The notes below the pieces were generated by a model. The model searched no databases, was not told the origin of the DNA, and saw only the letters and a program-made list of their open reading frames with translations. From Quillaja saponaria (taxonomy: Eukaryota > Streptophyta > Magnoliopsida > Fabales > Quillajaceae): DNA of 64,000 nt. Every line of letters begins with the position of its first letter. Position 1 is the first letter of the stretch. Made by a program: the position numbers and the translations under genes. Where the stretch lies: assembly GCA_029379385.1 (NCBI GenBank), contig CM055612.1:15252001-15316000 (forward strand), in the 5' to 3' direction. This document shows, one piece after another, positions 34,131-46,434 of the stretch.

Positions 34131-37040
34131 AAAGTATGTTTCGAGGATATTAACAACAACTAACATCATCTACAAATATTTAGAACCATTTAGAGAAAAT
34201 ATTAAGTGATATGCCAATAATATGTATAATATGTTTTTTTTGTTAAGATCTCAGAGCTATGAAACATGTACTATTTTTTTTTTCCTCATAATTTCAAGTA
34301 TAACTTATTTAATACCTTGGGTCATTAACTATAATTAAAGAAAATTTATGTATATTAAAAAACAAAATAAGAAATTGCATTCAACGAGTTTTATTCTATT
34401 GTATTCCATACTGCGTCGAAATACGGGTATCGATGCTTCTTTGTCTAAAAGGAAAAGACTGTGAATTCAGAGGTAATTACCTACACAGACACAGCCATGG
34501 AAAAGCATTGCAGAAAAAGAAGCTAAAAGCCTAAAACATAACGCTCACATCTTATAATAAATGATAATTGTTTCGCCAATAGAAACGAGATTTCTCTACT
34601 TTACTGTCAGTTCCACATCCAAGTTAACAACTTTCTTCATCACTTCAACCATTTATGCAAGAAGAGAGAAGCGAACTAATAAGATAACTTACCAGAAAGA
34701 ACAATCTTAAAACTTCAGAATTATAATTCTAATTATAATTATTTTGTAAATCAGTAAAGCGACTAGTAATATCATTTATATTGTAAATTATGAGCTTCCC
34801 GCAAAGCATGCAAAGAAAGTTATCTTAAGAGTTCAACAAGCCTGCATTATACAAAAAAAGATCATGGACTGCATCTACATGTCCCTATAAGTGCATCAAA
34901 AGCATGCAAATAATAAGCACCTAGTTTACAACCAAAGTTCTAAAGTAAAATATAATTTATTTGCATGTCTAATTTAAAAGTACAACTTTACATATTTCCA
35001 TTAATTTCTAAAGCAGTTATTTCTCGCTTGACTACAAAAGTACAGAAGCATTCTTTATCGCCAAGAATATCAAATAAAATAAAAAGAAAAGAGATAAAAT
35101 AATAGTAAACCCGTGACTTTAGCTACAATGTTGCAGCATATTCTATAATTGCATGCAAAGAGGCAGCAGTGCAGCAATTTTCTTTATTTGAAGCTAACGA
35201 AATTTAGCTACAAGATGTAGCAAACTCTGTTACATGCAAAGAGATACCAATGCAGAAGTTTCTTATTTTTGATTATTGAACCATCAAGCCAATTAAGGAT
35301 ATGAAATTTAGAAATTACTAGTCAAGCTTAGTAAAGACTGCTCTAGCTCCTAACAAGACATTACTGCGTACCTCTATAGCATGAACTCGAACATGTTGTT
35401 GCAATTGGTCTTTAAAGGCACATATTAATAGAACATAATGTGTATATATACATCAAACACAACAAAGACAAAGGAAACATAATGTGCCTACATAAGAATA
35501 ACTAAAGACACTATTATAGAAGGGGAAACAAGAAAATTGATAAAATCAGATTTCACTACAACTTACTCAAATTAAAAAAATATTGAGCAACAACTTGATT
35601 TTAACTATTATTTTTAAACCATAAATTCTTTGAACTTTTACATGTTCTTTTCCCTTTCCTGAATTAAACATAAGCAACATTAACATTTGTTGATTTCCGT
35701 TAAGAACTGGTGAGTTTCTTGAGCAGATTATGCATAATTAGTAGGGTCTGGTTGTTGGCGAAGGGAAAAAAAAAAAGCTAGACAAACTTAGCAAAACCTT
35801 GAAGTTGGTATGTGATTCTGGAACATATTCGACACAAAATAATTAGAGAAAATAAACCATAAAAAATGGGAAGATTACAAAAACATTAACAGGAAGATTC
35901 TACAAGCAATTCACATATTATCCAAACCTTATCAAAATTCACAAAGATCGAAGAAAGGAGGTAGCTGTGGATTAAGTACCAAAGGATACCTGCATGCATT
36001 TTGTCCAAGGATAAGAAGACAATTCATATTTCTTAAATTTTTTTGGGTAGTGATAATGTATAAGACCCAATATTATGGGTGACACGATGTGGTCGGGTTC
36101 CTCCCCAAGGCAAAACCTTATTCCAAGCAAGAAAGCTATTCATTCTTATCTGAAAATGTGGCAGTAAACACTGTCAAAGTGCAGAATCGTTTACCTTCAA
36201 TTTGTCTCTCGTAACTGTAAATCATTTCACTTAATCTGTAAAATCCTGGACAAATGGAGTGGACACAGGGACACAAAATTTAAGCCATATAAATTGCATC
36301 AAACACTAGCAAAATGCAAAATGATGCAGAAAGCACAATCAGAAAAGCAAATTTTAAAAATTCGTAAGAGGTTTATAATAATAGAGGAAGCAGTTGCACC
36401 AATTAAAACCATATGAAGCAAGAGTAATGAAAATACATAAAATAAAATAACGTAGAAAGCACAATTAGCCTGTATTTTATATGTGATTTGCTAAGCATGT
36501 AATGAAGATTAACAATCTACACAAGGTATAAGCCACAATTAGAAATCATCTCATAATACTTCTAAGCATCGGAAAAGAGTGAAAGTTAATCAAACATGAA
36601 CATCAGGAACCGTTGTAATTGATTTTGTAAACATCATAGCAATAAAACCCTATAATGTAAGCTAAAAACGTAGAGCATCATAATATCTTTGCAGAAAAGT
36701 CTTTGTGCAAATAAAAACAAATACTCCGAAATTCAAAAGAAATTCAGGACATCATAATGTGAATACGGATATAAACAGAGAAAGAGTTATCAAATGAATA
36801 CATACCTTCAATTGATCGATTCCATGTTATGTTAACAATCTGACTCAGGTTGTAGAAGAAATGAGGTGGCCGTGGGTGAAGCACGGTGGACGGTAGCAAT
36901 CTTCCCCAACAGTGGCATGGTGGCAAAGGATAGACGACGAAGGTGGGCTTAGACAGATAGGAAGTGAGAGGAGGGCCGATTTTCAAAATTTGAGGAAGAG
37001 ATGGAAAGAAAAGTCACGAACTAGGGATTTAATTGGAGAA
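34131..37040. other. Non-coding interior of the CACTA element
   Basis: AT-rich sequence without recognisable transposase domains or long frames. A patch of higher GC at 36840-36990 may be the remains of a first exon or leader of the element's minus-strand gene, by position next to the right terminus. Nothing else is supportable. Confidence 0.4.
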
Positions 37041-37403
37041 AATAACTATGTTTGTCCATGCAGACTTAGATATACTAAATGACAGACACAAATACTCAAC
37101 TGTTTTTTAAAAAATGTATTTTTTGTTTATGCGTCTGCTTGTAGATATTAAAATATGTTACTAAAATACGCAGACATAGATAATTCATAAAATATGGCAC
37201 CAAAATTATATCAGTATATGCATCTGTAAAATAATATCAGTGTCTGCATTCTAGATAATTAGTGTATGCATTATAGACACTATTTGTGTCTGCAATTAAG
37301 CAGACACAAATAGAGAAATTATAGACACATGTAGAGGTTTTTTGTTTCTATATTTTTTGAGTCTGTCATAAGATAAACACAAATAAAGTAATTTCTCGTA
37401 GTA

Positions 37404-38600
37404 ACCTGAAAAACTAAGTTAAAAAGTCAAGAAGACTAAAGAATGGAGACAAAAGTTGAAGCAAATAAAGCTAAAAGACAAAATATACTGTTTCATTAAT
37501 TAAACGGCTATCTGCTAAAACTTCTAGCATTAAGCCAGAAGACATTATAACAACTAAAGGATGAAACACACTGTTTCATTAAATTATCATCTACAAAAGT
37601 TTATCCACTGGAGAATTCTTCAACTAAAACGTACAACACTGAATGTTAGAATGAAGAACTGGAAGATGAAACACATTGTTTTATTAAACGATCATCTGTT
37701 GAAGCTTCTAATACATAAACAATTGATGCCTTTCAATAGCAATAGCTCACATTAGTATTAAATGACAACAAATGTTCCACAGTCAACTAAACATCTTGCA
37801 TATGCTGAAAATCTAGCATTCCATCTGCTGATCATTTTCATAAGGATGTTGCGTTTAGTCTTCGCTTTGAACAAGGTCAAACTTGACATAAAAACCTGTA
37901 TTAATGTACAATGAGTAAATACATGTACAACTGTCAAAATGGAAAATACTTTTCTAGAGCAATCTCAAAATTGTTTTTCAAGATTTGATTTGAAAATAGC
38001 TACAATCTATTCAAGCTTATAAAGCATTGAGAGACAACCAAAGAAGATAATTATTTAGAGATTGCACCTTTGTGCTATAAAATTTGATCAAAATTTTAAA
38101 TTCAATCTTCAGAACTCCTTGAGCCAAAACTTTCATACTTCATTAATCTTTAAGTTTGCGACTAAGAACTTTTGTTCTTACAAGAGTATGGACTTTCATA
38201 TTCTTAAAGCTCTTTGTAAATCTCATCCAAAACTGTTAAGCTTTGTGATTAAGTAAACTTACCATTTAAATAATCAATCTTCTTAGAAGGAAAAGACAAG
38301 TGAGGTAGCTTAAGGAGAAGCTGAAAATCCTACTTATGTGTGGAGACTAATTGATATCGTAAAGTTCAGTCGTTGTAAAGAGTGGTTGATCCCTATTGTA
38401 AATTCAGCATAGTGAAAATCCCAAAAAGTGCTTGGAGAGTGGATGTAGCTAGATTTTTGGTGAACCATTATAAAATCATTGTATCGAATCTCTCTATCTC
38501 TCAACTCTTTACTTTCAACAATTACTTGTTATACTTATTTATCTACTAAATTTGAGTGATTTACACATTGTTATTGCATTACAGCTTATCTTGTGCATAA
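37404..38600 (+). repeat. Sirevirus-like (SIRE) copia LTR remnant
   Basis: It contains recurring gatgaaacacactgtttcatt-type units (37495, 37560, 37670). Towards the end is a gtggatgtagctag ... ttggtgaaccattataaaatc passage that resembles the 3' region of plant Sirevirus LTRs from general knowledge. A matching fragment lies at 61425-61590. No element body or opposite LTR was found; boundaries are approximate. Confidence 0.4.
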
Positions 38601-38790
38601 ATTGTTTTTAAAAAGCTATAATTTTTAATTGGAAAACTATTCATCTCCATTAGTTTTCTTATTTGAACTAAAAAACTTCATTTTAGAAAACAAAATTAAA
38701 TGAAACGATATTATTCTTGAAGAAAATTTTATTTAAACTAAACTTCCAAAAAAACTATTTTAATCATATTAAAATATTTTTTAAAGAAAT

Positions 38791-39008
38791 TGTAAAACCT
38801 AAAAAAGAGATACCCAAAGTTTTTGATGAATTGGATAAGTATTTCTCATACCAAGATAATATATTTATACTACCAGATTGTGTGGAGTACAAGTTTGTGT
38901 AAAGTACAAGTAAGTCAACTATACATAAATAAGGAAACTATAAATAAGGAAACTATAAATAAGGAAATTTGACCCATTAATTAAGTTGTCTATATTTACA
39001 CTCTAACA
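38791..39008 (-). repeat. 3' LTR of the copia element at 38.8-42.8 kb
   Basis: This copy is 218 bp, about 30 bp longer than the 5' LTR, because aaggaaactataaat is present as extra tandem units near 38930-38970. Confidence 0.93.
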
Positions 39009-39189
39009 CTCCCCCTCAAGCTGGAGCATAAATATTATATGTTCCAAGCTTGTTGCATAGATATCGCAATCGGTTTCCTGCCAAAGATTTTGTGAATAAG
39101 TTTACTAATTGATCTTCTGATTTTGTATTTGTAGTCTTGATTGTATTATCCATAAGCTTCTCACGAACGAAATGACAATCAACTTCTAT

Positions 39190-39530
39190 ATGTTTTATTC
39201 ATTCATGAAAGATTAGATTTGATGCAATATGTAATGCAACTTGATTATCACATACTAACTCCATAGGCTATGAGTGCTGAAATCCAAGTTCGTCTAATAG
39301 ATTTTTCAGCCAAACTAACTCAGCAGTGGTATGAGTCATAGTCATATATTCAGATTTAGCACTGGATCTTGCAACAACAGTATGCTTTTTGCTTTTCCAT
39401 GAAACAAGATTTCCACCCAGAAATATACAGTATCCTGTAGTAGATCTTCTGTCAAATTGAGAGTCTGCCCAATCAGCATCGCTATAACCTTGAACTGGAG
39501 TAGAATTATGTTTATGGACTAATGTATGAC
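39190..39530 (-). pseudogene. Copia RNase H remnant
   Basis: The minus strand reads DADWADSQFDRRSTTGYC, then GGNLVSWKSKKHTVVARSSA and a LVWLKNLLDELGF-type segment, the standard copia RNase H block. It is separated from the RT frame (ending 39697) by frame breaks. Confidence 0.8.
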
Positions 39531-39696
39531 CACGACCATGTCCTCGAACTAGAGTGTACCCATGATTCTTATATAATAATCAATTTCCGGGTGTAGTTTT
39601 AAGGTATCTTAGGATACGAATAACAACATTCCAATGAGATGTTCGAGGCTGAGAAATAAATTGGCTAACCATACTAGTTGCAAAAGCAATATCTAG

Positions 39697-40902
39697 TCAA
39701 GTGACTGTGAGATAATTCAGCTTACCAACAAGACGAATATATTGCTCAGGATTTGTCAGTAGCTCCCCCTCTTCTGGTAGAAGTTTAGTGTTGGGATCCA
39801 TAGGAGTGTCTACAGGTTTGGAATCCAACATACATATATCACTCAAGACATCTAGACAATACTTTTTTTGAGAAAGGCAAATACCCAATTGTGATCTCGC
39901 AACCTCAATGCCCAATAAGTATTTTAACTGTCCTAAGTCTTTAGTTTGAAACTTAGACTGTAGGAATGATTTCAATTGCTGAATCACATGACTATCATCA
40001 CATGTAATTACAATATCATCCACATATACAATTAAAAGAATTCTACCATTAGGTGTATGTTTATAAAAAATCGAGTGATCAACAATACACCTCTGAAGGC
40101 CAAAACTAAGAACAACTTCACTAAATCTACCAAACCAAACTCTGGGAGTTTGTTTTAAGCCATACAGAGACTTTTTCAATCGACACACCATACCAAACTC
40201 CCCCTGAGCAACAAAACTAGGTGGTTGCTCCATAAAGACTTCTTCATCAAGGTCACCATGTAAGAAAGCATTTTTGATGTTCAATTGATAGAGTGGCCAA
40301 TCAAAAATAGCAGCTAAAGATATAAATGCCCTGACAGATGTAATTTTAGCTACATGGGAGAAAGTTTCTGAATAATCCACACCATAGACCTGAGTGTAGC
40401 CTTTTGCTACCAATCTAGCCTTTAAGTGATCAACAGAACCATCAAGATGAACTTTCATGGTGTATACCCATTTACATCCAACAGTGGATTTTCCAAAAGG
40501 TAAAGAGACCAGTTCCCAAGTACCATTAGTATGTAAGGCGTTCATTTCATCAACCATGGCCTGCCACCACCTAGGATGAGCAAGAGAATCACTGGTGGAC
40601 TTTGGAACATAAATATAAGACAAAAAGGATACAAAGGCATAATAGAGTAAAGATAAACGATGATAACTCAAAAAAGTATAAATAAGATAAGGATTACGAG
40701 TTGAACGAGTACCTCTTCGTAAAATTGGTGGCGAAGCAGGATTCGAGGTACGGGAAGGTGTTGGTACAAAAGTTGAGTCATCAGGTACATCAACAGTGTC
40801 TGCTGGAAGATCAGGCAGTGGTGCAAATGATGCATGGTCATTTGGTCCAAGATAAAGAACCGGAAGAGCCTCAGAGATAGAAGGTGACATCAGAATAGTC
40901 AA
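39697..40902 (-). pseudogene. Copia reverse transcriptase frame
   Basis: This 401-residue open stretch covers the end of integrase and the reverse transcriptase: WVYTMKVHLDGSVDHLKARL, AKGYTQVYGVDYSETFS, NAFLHGDLDEEVFMEQPP, SLYGLKQTPRVW and IVYVDDIVIT (the YVDD box, intact). It stops at LVGKLNYLTVT, before RNase H. The frame is a fragment of a polyprotein, not a stand-alone gene. Confidence 0.9.
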
Positions 40903-41491
40903 GGAAAAGAATAAAGATTCCTAAAAAAATGTGACATCAGCGGAGGTAAAGTAACGATTCTTATCTAGACAATAACATTTATACCCTTTTTGAAGGCGAG
41001 ATTAACCCAAGAAGATGCACTTAATTGATTTTGAAGAGTTTATCCTATCTAGGTGTTAGATCATGAACAAAACAAATGCAACCAAAGATACGAAGCGGAA
41101 GTGAATATAAGGGATGATTAGGAAAGATGATAGAATATGGAATTTTGTTATGCAATGTAGAAGATGGCATGCGATTAATAAGGTAGGATGCAGTAAGTAC
41201 ATCATCACCCCAAAACCGAAGTGGAACATGACCATGAAGTAATAGAGTGCGAGCTGTTTCAATTAAATGTCTATTTTTGCGCTCAGCAACTCCATTTTGT
41301 TGAAGGGTATGTCATAAAGTGCTGAAATGATGTAGAAAAATATTCACGTGCATTATCACTACGCAAAATACAAATAGAAACACCAAATTGTGTTTTAATT
41401 TCAACACAAAACTGTTGGAATATAGAAAATAACTCAAAACGATTTTTCATTAAAAATAACCATGTGCAACGAGAATAGTCATCAATAAAAG

Positions 41492-42391
41492 TTATAAAAA
41501 ATGAAATCCCAAAGATGAACTAACACAACTAGGACCCCAAACATCAGTATGAACAAGATGAAAGAGAGACTCTGCTCTAAAATGACTATGCTTTGGAAAT
41601 GAAGCACGTGTGTGCTTGCCAAGCTTACACGACTCACAATTTAAAGATGACAGAGATGAAAAACGAGGAACTATCTTTTGAAGCTTGGATAGACTAGGAT
41701 GACCCAACATATTGTGAATGAGAATAGGTGACACATCTATAGAGCAAGCCACTAAAGATGTAGCTAGTGTGGTAAGATGGTAGAGGCCCTGTGACTCACG
41801 CCCTGTGTCAATCGTTCGTCCTGTATGTCGGTCTTGTATAGTAAAGGAATCATCAATGAAAGTGATAGAACAATTGAGAGAACAAGTCAATTGACTAATA
41901 GAAATCAAACTAAATGAACATTTTGGGACATAAAGCACAGACTTTAATGGCAAAGAAGATAATGAGGTAGCTTGACCTATACCTCTAGCAATGGTTGTAG
42001 AACTATTAGCTATAGTGACAGTGGAAAGTGATGATAGATTATTAATACTAGAAAAAAGTTTGGGATTACCAAATATGTGATCAGAAGAACCAAAATCAAG
42101 AATCCAAGTGTCAGAAGAAGTCTGAGAGAGGCAAGCGACAGAATTACCATGAGAAGATTGTTGGGTAGTTTGATACTGTAGGAAATTATCATATTCAATA
42201 GCTGATAATGAGACATTAAGAGGCTTGTCTTCAGATGGTGAAACTTCAAGTGAATTGGTTGACTGAACAATGTTAACTGTAGGACCTTGATAACCAATCA
42301 GTTGGTTACACTTTTCCCTGGTATGGCCCATCATGTTACAATGAGTGCACTGGGGACGTCCACGACCTCCGCGAGTACTAAGTTTTGACAT
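41492..42391 (-). pseudogene. Copia gag zinc knuckle, protease and integrase N-terminus
   Basis: From the Met at 42391 the frame runs GGRGRPQCTHCNMMGHTREK (CCHC knuckle), then WILDFGSSDHI. The latter is the aspartic protease motif, but the usual D-S-G triad reads D-F-G. Then come LYVPKCSFSLISISQL, HNMLGHPSLSKL with CESCKLGKH (GAG-pre-integrase zinc region) and VHTDVWGP (integrase start). The frame breaks at 41492. No capsid domain precedes the knuckle: the leader from the LTR reaches it within about 200 bp. Confidence 0.88.
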
Positions 42392-42577
42392 ACTGATTTC
42401 AAATTTTTCAGAGGTAAACATACCGATGAACAGTGTTTTGAAGAGTACCAATGAACAGTGTGATGAACAATACCCCTGATGAACAATAATCATATTGCAG
42501 GAATGAAACACAGCAATAGAGAGACACGCTGGAAAGAAACACAGTGAAAAATAAAAATTAGGGTTTCTTCTCCTTAA

Positions 42578-42589
42578 GCTCTGATACCC
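42578..42589 (-). other. Copia primer-binding site
   Basis: Minus-strand GGGTATCAGAGC differs at one base from the usual TGGTATCAGAGC complement of initiator-Met tRNA. It directly follows the 5' LTR. Confidence 0.85.
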
Positions 42590-42777
42590 TGTAAAACATA
42601 AAAGAGAGATGCCCACTTGTTTTGATGAATTGGTTGAGTATTTCTCATACCAAGATAATATATTTATACTACCAGATTATGTGGAGTACAAGTTTGTATG
42701 GAGTATAAGTAAGTCTACTATACATAAATAAGGAAATTTGACTCACTAATTAAGCTGTCTATATTTACACTCTAACA
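42590..42777 (-). repeat. 5' LTR of the copia element at 38.8-42.8 kb
   Basis: This 188-bp copy has TGTAAAAC...CTCTAACA ends on the plus strand and is followed by the target duplication GAAAT. Confidence 0.93.
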
Positions 42778-42782
42778 GAAAT

Positions 42783-45700
42783 TATATCAAAGTAAAACCC
42801 TAATTTTCAAAAAATTAGTTCTAGACCTTTTAACCACCCTAACATCACCCAAAATGGTGGCACAAGATGGCTGAGGTCACATCTCAAAGCATATGCATCA
42901 ACCAAATGCTAACTGGGCATGCAGGAGGTTGCAGGACTGCTTGGGTGCGCTATGTGGACTAGGAGTGCAGCCAGTGACAGCCTCTTACATGCCACGACTT
43001 TTCAAATTTATTTATTTATTTCCATTAGTAAACCTTTTGAAATTAGAAAAATAAAATAGAAAGCAATAACAATTTTAATTTCATTTCTAGATTTCATGAC
43101 AATGTTATTTTCATTTATCAATTAATCAAAATTAATAAAAAGAGATCAAATTCCTAATGGCATAAGAATAAATTATCACATCTTATCATAAAATCATAAG
43201 AATGACTCTGATACCACTATTAGAAATCATTATAATATATGGCAATCAAATAGGTAGCGGAAATTAAAAAAGTTGATTCCTTAAGCCTAGTTCACCTTAT
43301 GATTATATGTAGGTTCTAATTCTATTGTTTAACAATTAAACAAGAACATGCAGAATTGTGTTCCTCTAAGACTTTCTATTCTTTCAATCTTGATTTAGCT
43401 TCATTGCTTCTTGATGATTTTCACTAAGATCATAGCAACAACACAAGCGTCCCGTCTCTAAATGTTTCCAACTAAAAATCCCCATGCTTGAAGTTGAGAG
43501 AGGATTCAAGAGATTAATTGTGTGTTAACACAAGTTACCGAATCTCTACTATAATTCTAGAACTGTAGTTTTTCCTAAAAGTTCTTTTGAATGATTAAGG
43601 TAGTTTGTATTGTACATAAAAAAAATTTCTCTATCTAATATATTTTATATATATATATATATATTCTAGTATGTTAAAATGAAGGATGCACGATGTGTGT
43701 TTTATGAAAAGGTATGCGTTTACTTGTCCAAAGTGTCAGAATTAGGGTTTGATGGGCAAAAGTGTCAAATAGTTGTATGTTGAATAAGCCGAGAGTACCA
43801 GCACTTATGTGAACTTCAATCTTTGTTAAAACCAGCACGGTCTCTAAAAGTTTCAAAGACCACGCAGTCTCTCATAGTTGTAATAATAGCCAAGGTAAAT
43901 ATAGCCACTTTTTAGCGACCGTGCGATATCTAATAGTTCAATTTTTTGTAGTAGTGTTTTAGCTCACGAGATATGCACTAATTTATCTAGATTCAGTAAT
44001 GCCGTACTTAGTGATCTTATGATTAGGACCATTTAGGAATTAAGTTTAAAGTGAATACATCTCATTAACATGATTTAGTCATATTGCTTATCATTACTTT
44101 AATTCTTTGCTCATGATGGTAAATTAGTAATTTTTATACATTATAACATTTGTCACTTATTCAATTAAATGAATATTCCTATTTATTATTAATAATATGA
44201 ATAGATTGTGTTCAAAATAATATGTCACATCATCACATGTCGTTAACTTTAAGATATATTACTAATAGCTAAGACTTTTGAAACCTCTTCTACTACTTAT
44301 TTTCTTGAAAATATTTGAATAGTGGAGTTTTCATGCTCAAATTTACCTAGCTTTAAATCCCACCATTTTACACTTCAATCCCACTGATCTACGTCAAAAT
44401 TCTCCCTAAATTCATATAACGAAAACACCCAAAACCCAAAAATTCTAAAAACCTATATCCTAGTTTACAAAATATCCTTAAAAAAATTATACAAAACAAA
44501 AACATACCTGGTGAGTAGTTACGGCAGGCAGCAGTACAGGATGGAGGAGCATAGACCACTGGCAGAAGCAACCACAAACAGGACAAGTGGTCTGGAATAG
44601 CAGAGGTAGAGAGAGAGTTGCAGATAAATGAAGCAACGGGAGGAAAAAAAATCGCATTTTAAGGTTCAAATTGGAGAAAAGTAATAGTGATAGCACGTAC
44701 AGTCACTGATAAGTTAAGTAGCGGAGGAAAATAGTATTAATTAAAAATATATATGCGACGGCAGGCAACAACAGACGTAGATAAGTTCATGCATAATGAC
44801 ACAAAATTAATAAAAGGGTGGATGCAAATACGTTTGCAGAAAATGACACGAAATTTTTATCATTATCATCGTTTGGGTTACATCTTCAGAGTCTAACGAT
44901 CACATAATATCATTTAAGTTATTAGTGAAAGTAGATCCATTATCACATATAAGCAGTTTGCGGACCCATATAATGGTTATAACGTATCATTAAGTTACTA
45001 AAAACACATATTTTTTCTAGTGTTTAAAAGTATTTTTATGATTAATTAATTTCACCGATATCTTTTAAAGTTTTATAATATTTTTTCTCATTCTAACACC
45101 ATCACCAATTTAAAAATAATAATAATAATAATGTAGCTTTAAAATATAATATTATTTACAGATGTGTTGAGTGGCAAAATATAACAGAAAATAAAATTCT
45201 CCCACTCACACCTCTCTAATCTTCCCATTTATCTTTCTCCTCCTCTCTCTTAAATCGTAAAATTAAGATTTTATGGTGATTTGAAAGTTTTAATATTATT
45301 TTCTCTCATCCTCTGTCTTCTATTTTCTTATTATTTATAAACGAGTTATAAAAAATTTGATTAGATGGATTATTTTTTCAAGATTTCAAGATTTTTTTTA
45401 CGAGAAAAATAAGAATGCAAAGATAATTTTAAGAGAAAAAATATTCATAATAAATTGATATTTTAGAGACAATAGATGTAATTTTACTATTTCATTTTGC
45501 TAACTCGTAACAAGTGGTGAAAATTTTTATATTTTCAATATTAGGGGTTCTATCCTAATTGCTAACGATGTTTGGCGAGAGAAAAGGTTGTAAATTTTTA
45601 AAAGAGATCATAATAAATTGATAAGTTATATAATCATAATTTTAAAACTTATTTTTGAGTTTATAATTGATTAGTTATTATTTCATCTGAAAGATTAAGG

Positions 45701-45972
45701 TGCTCAAGTTTATAATAAGACATGATAAGATAGGATAAAACATTTAACCATTTAAAAATTTTCTTTAGTACACACTATATTTAATAGTCCAAATTTATAG
45801 TAAGAATGAACATTTAAGTATTTCCTAACAATAATTCAGAAAAAGAAAGCTGGCTTTCTTATGTGAAGCGCAAAAACTCAAACCCGTATAAAATTATACA
45901 TGATAAGATTGGATAAGGTGTTAATTCCTTTGCAAACAATTGAAGGGCTTTCAAATAATTAAATTTAATTTC
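42783..45972. other. Gene-free region with retroelement and CACTA-end debris
   Basis: No gene was found. At 43207-43220 gactctgataccac is a copia-type primer-binding site on the minus strand, and the sequence to its right (from about 43221) may be the matching LTR. Two CACTA-like right termini are visible: ttttttgtagtagtg ending 43956 and ttttttctagtg ending 45022. Partner left ends were not found. Between them, 44389-44760 is less AT-rich, with a gcgacggcaggcaacaa string that resembles CACTA subterminal sequence. Confidence 0.4.
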
Positions 45973-45975
45973 TTA

Positions 45976-46434
45976 GGTCGGTTTGAAATTATGTGAATTG
46001 AAATTGAGAATTGATCAGTTGAATTCCAATTCTTTTGTTTGTATAATTTAAAATTAAAATTGAAACTTTCAACTTAATTCATAGGAATGAAGAGGAAACT
46101 ATCAAAAAATATATATTCAGTTTTTATGGATAGAGATCTAAACTTTACAATTCATGTACACTTAATTTTATTTTTTACAATTCGTGTACACTTTTTATGC
46201 TTGAGAGTCAATTGCTTATTATAATATATTATACTATTACATAGACCACCACTACTAACAACCTATGCTACCCACCACTATTAGACACCTTTAACCTATG
46301 CTACCCACCACTATTAGAAGCCCCAAAGGCGTCGACAACTACTTGTAATTTTTTATGTTATTTAAATTTAGATATAATAATTCTAAACGATTGAAATTAA
46401 TTTTTCATTTCAATTTAATAGATTCAAACATAGC
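45976..46434. mobile_element. Tourist-like (PIF/Harbinger) MITE
   Basis: This 459-bp element has inverted ends GGTCGGTTTGAAATTATG and, reverse-complemented at the right, GCTATGTTTGAATCTATT. It is flanked on both sides by TTA (45973-45975 and 46435-46437), the usual Harbinger target. The interior is AT-rich and non-coding. A 33-bp tandem duplication with core cctatgctacccaccactattaga lies inside it at about 46250-46318. Confidence 0.65.

Larger units (their letters stand above)
27740..37403. mobile_element. CACTA (En/Spm-like) element, disrupted by nested insertions
   Basis: The left end CACTACAAGAAATGGCTTTA pairs with the right end, whose reverse complement is TACTACGAGAAATTACTTTA. Both subterminal regions (27740-28110 and 37050-37403) are packed with direct and inverted copies of a gtgtctgc/gcagacac core, typical of CACTA transposase-binding regions. 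The flanking trinucleotides read AAC on both sides if the termini are taken as ACTAC...GTAGT. With a canonical C start they are CAA and ACC. Inside are a split tandem array (28447-29250 and 33352-34130), an acidic reading-frame tail (29485-29593), and copia, LINE and MITE sequence (29594-33351). No intact transposase was found. Confidence 0.65.
38791..42777 (-). mobile_element. Ty1-copia retrotransposon with two LTRs and 5-bp target duplication
   Basis: LTRs lie at 42590-42777 (5') and 38791-39008 (3'), both TGT...ACA on the plus strand. The duplication GAAAT is perfect (38786-38790 and 42778-42782). A primer-binding site, minus-strand GGGTATCAGAGC, lies at 42578-42589 directly inside the 5' LTR. 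A polypurine tract (minus-strand agcttgagggggag) abuts the 3' LTR at 39009-39022. Coding order is zinc knuckle, protease, integrase, reverse transcriptase, RNase H. The capsid part of gag is absent, and frames are broken between 41492 and 40902 and after 39697. By eye the LTRs differ at about 17 of 188 aligned positions, so the insertion is not recent. Confidence 0.95.
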
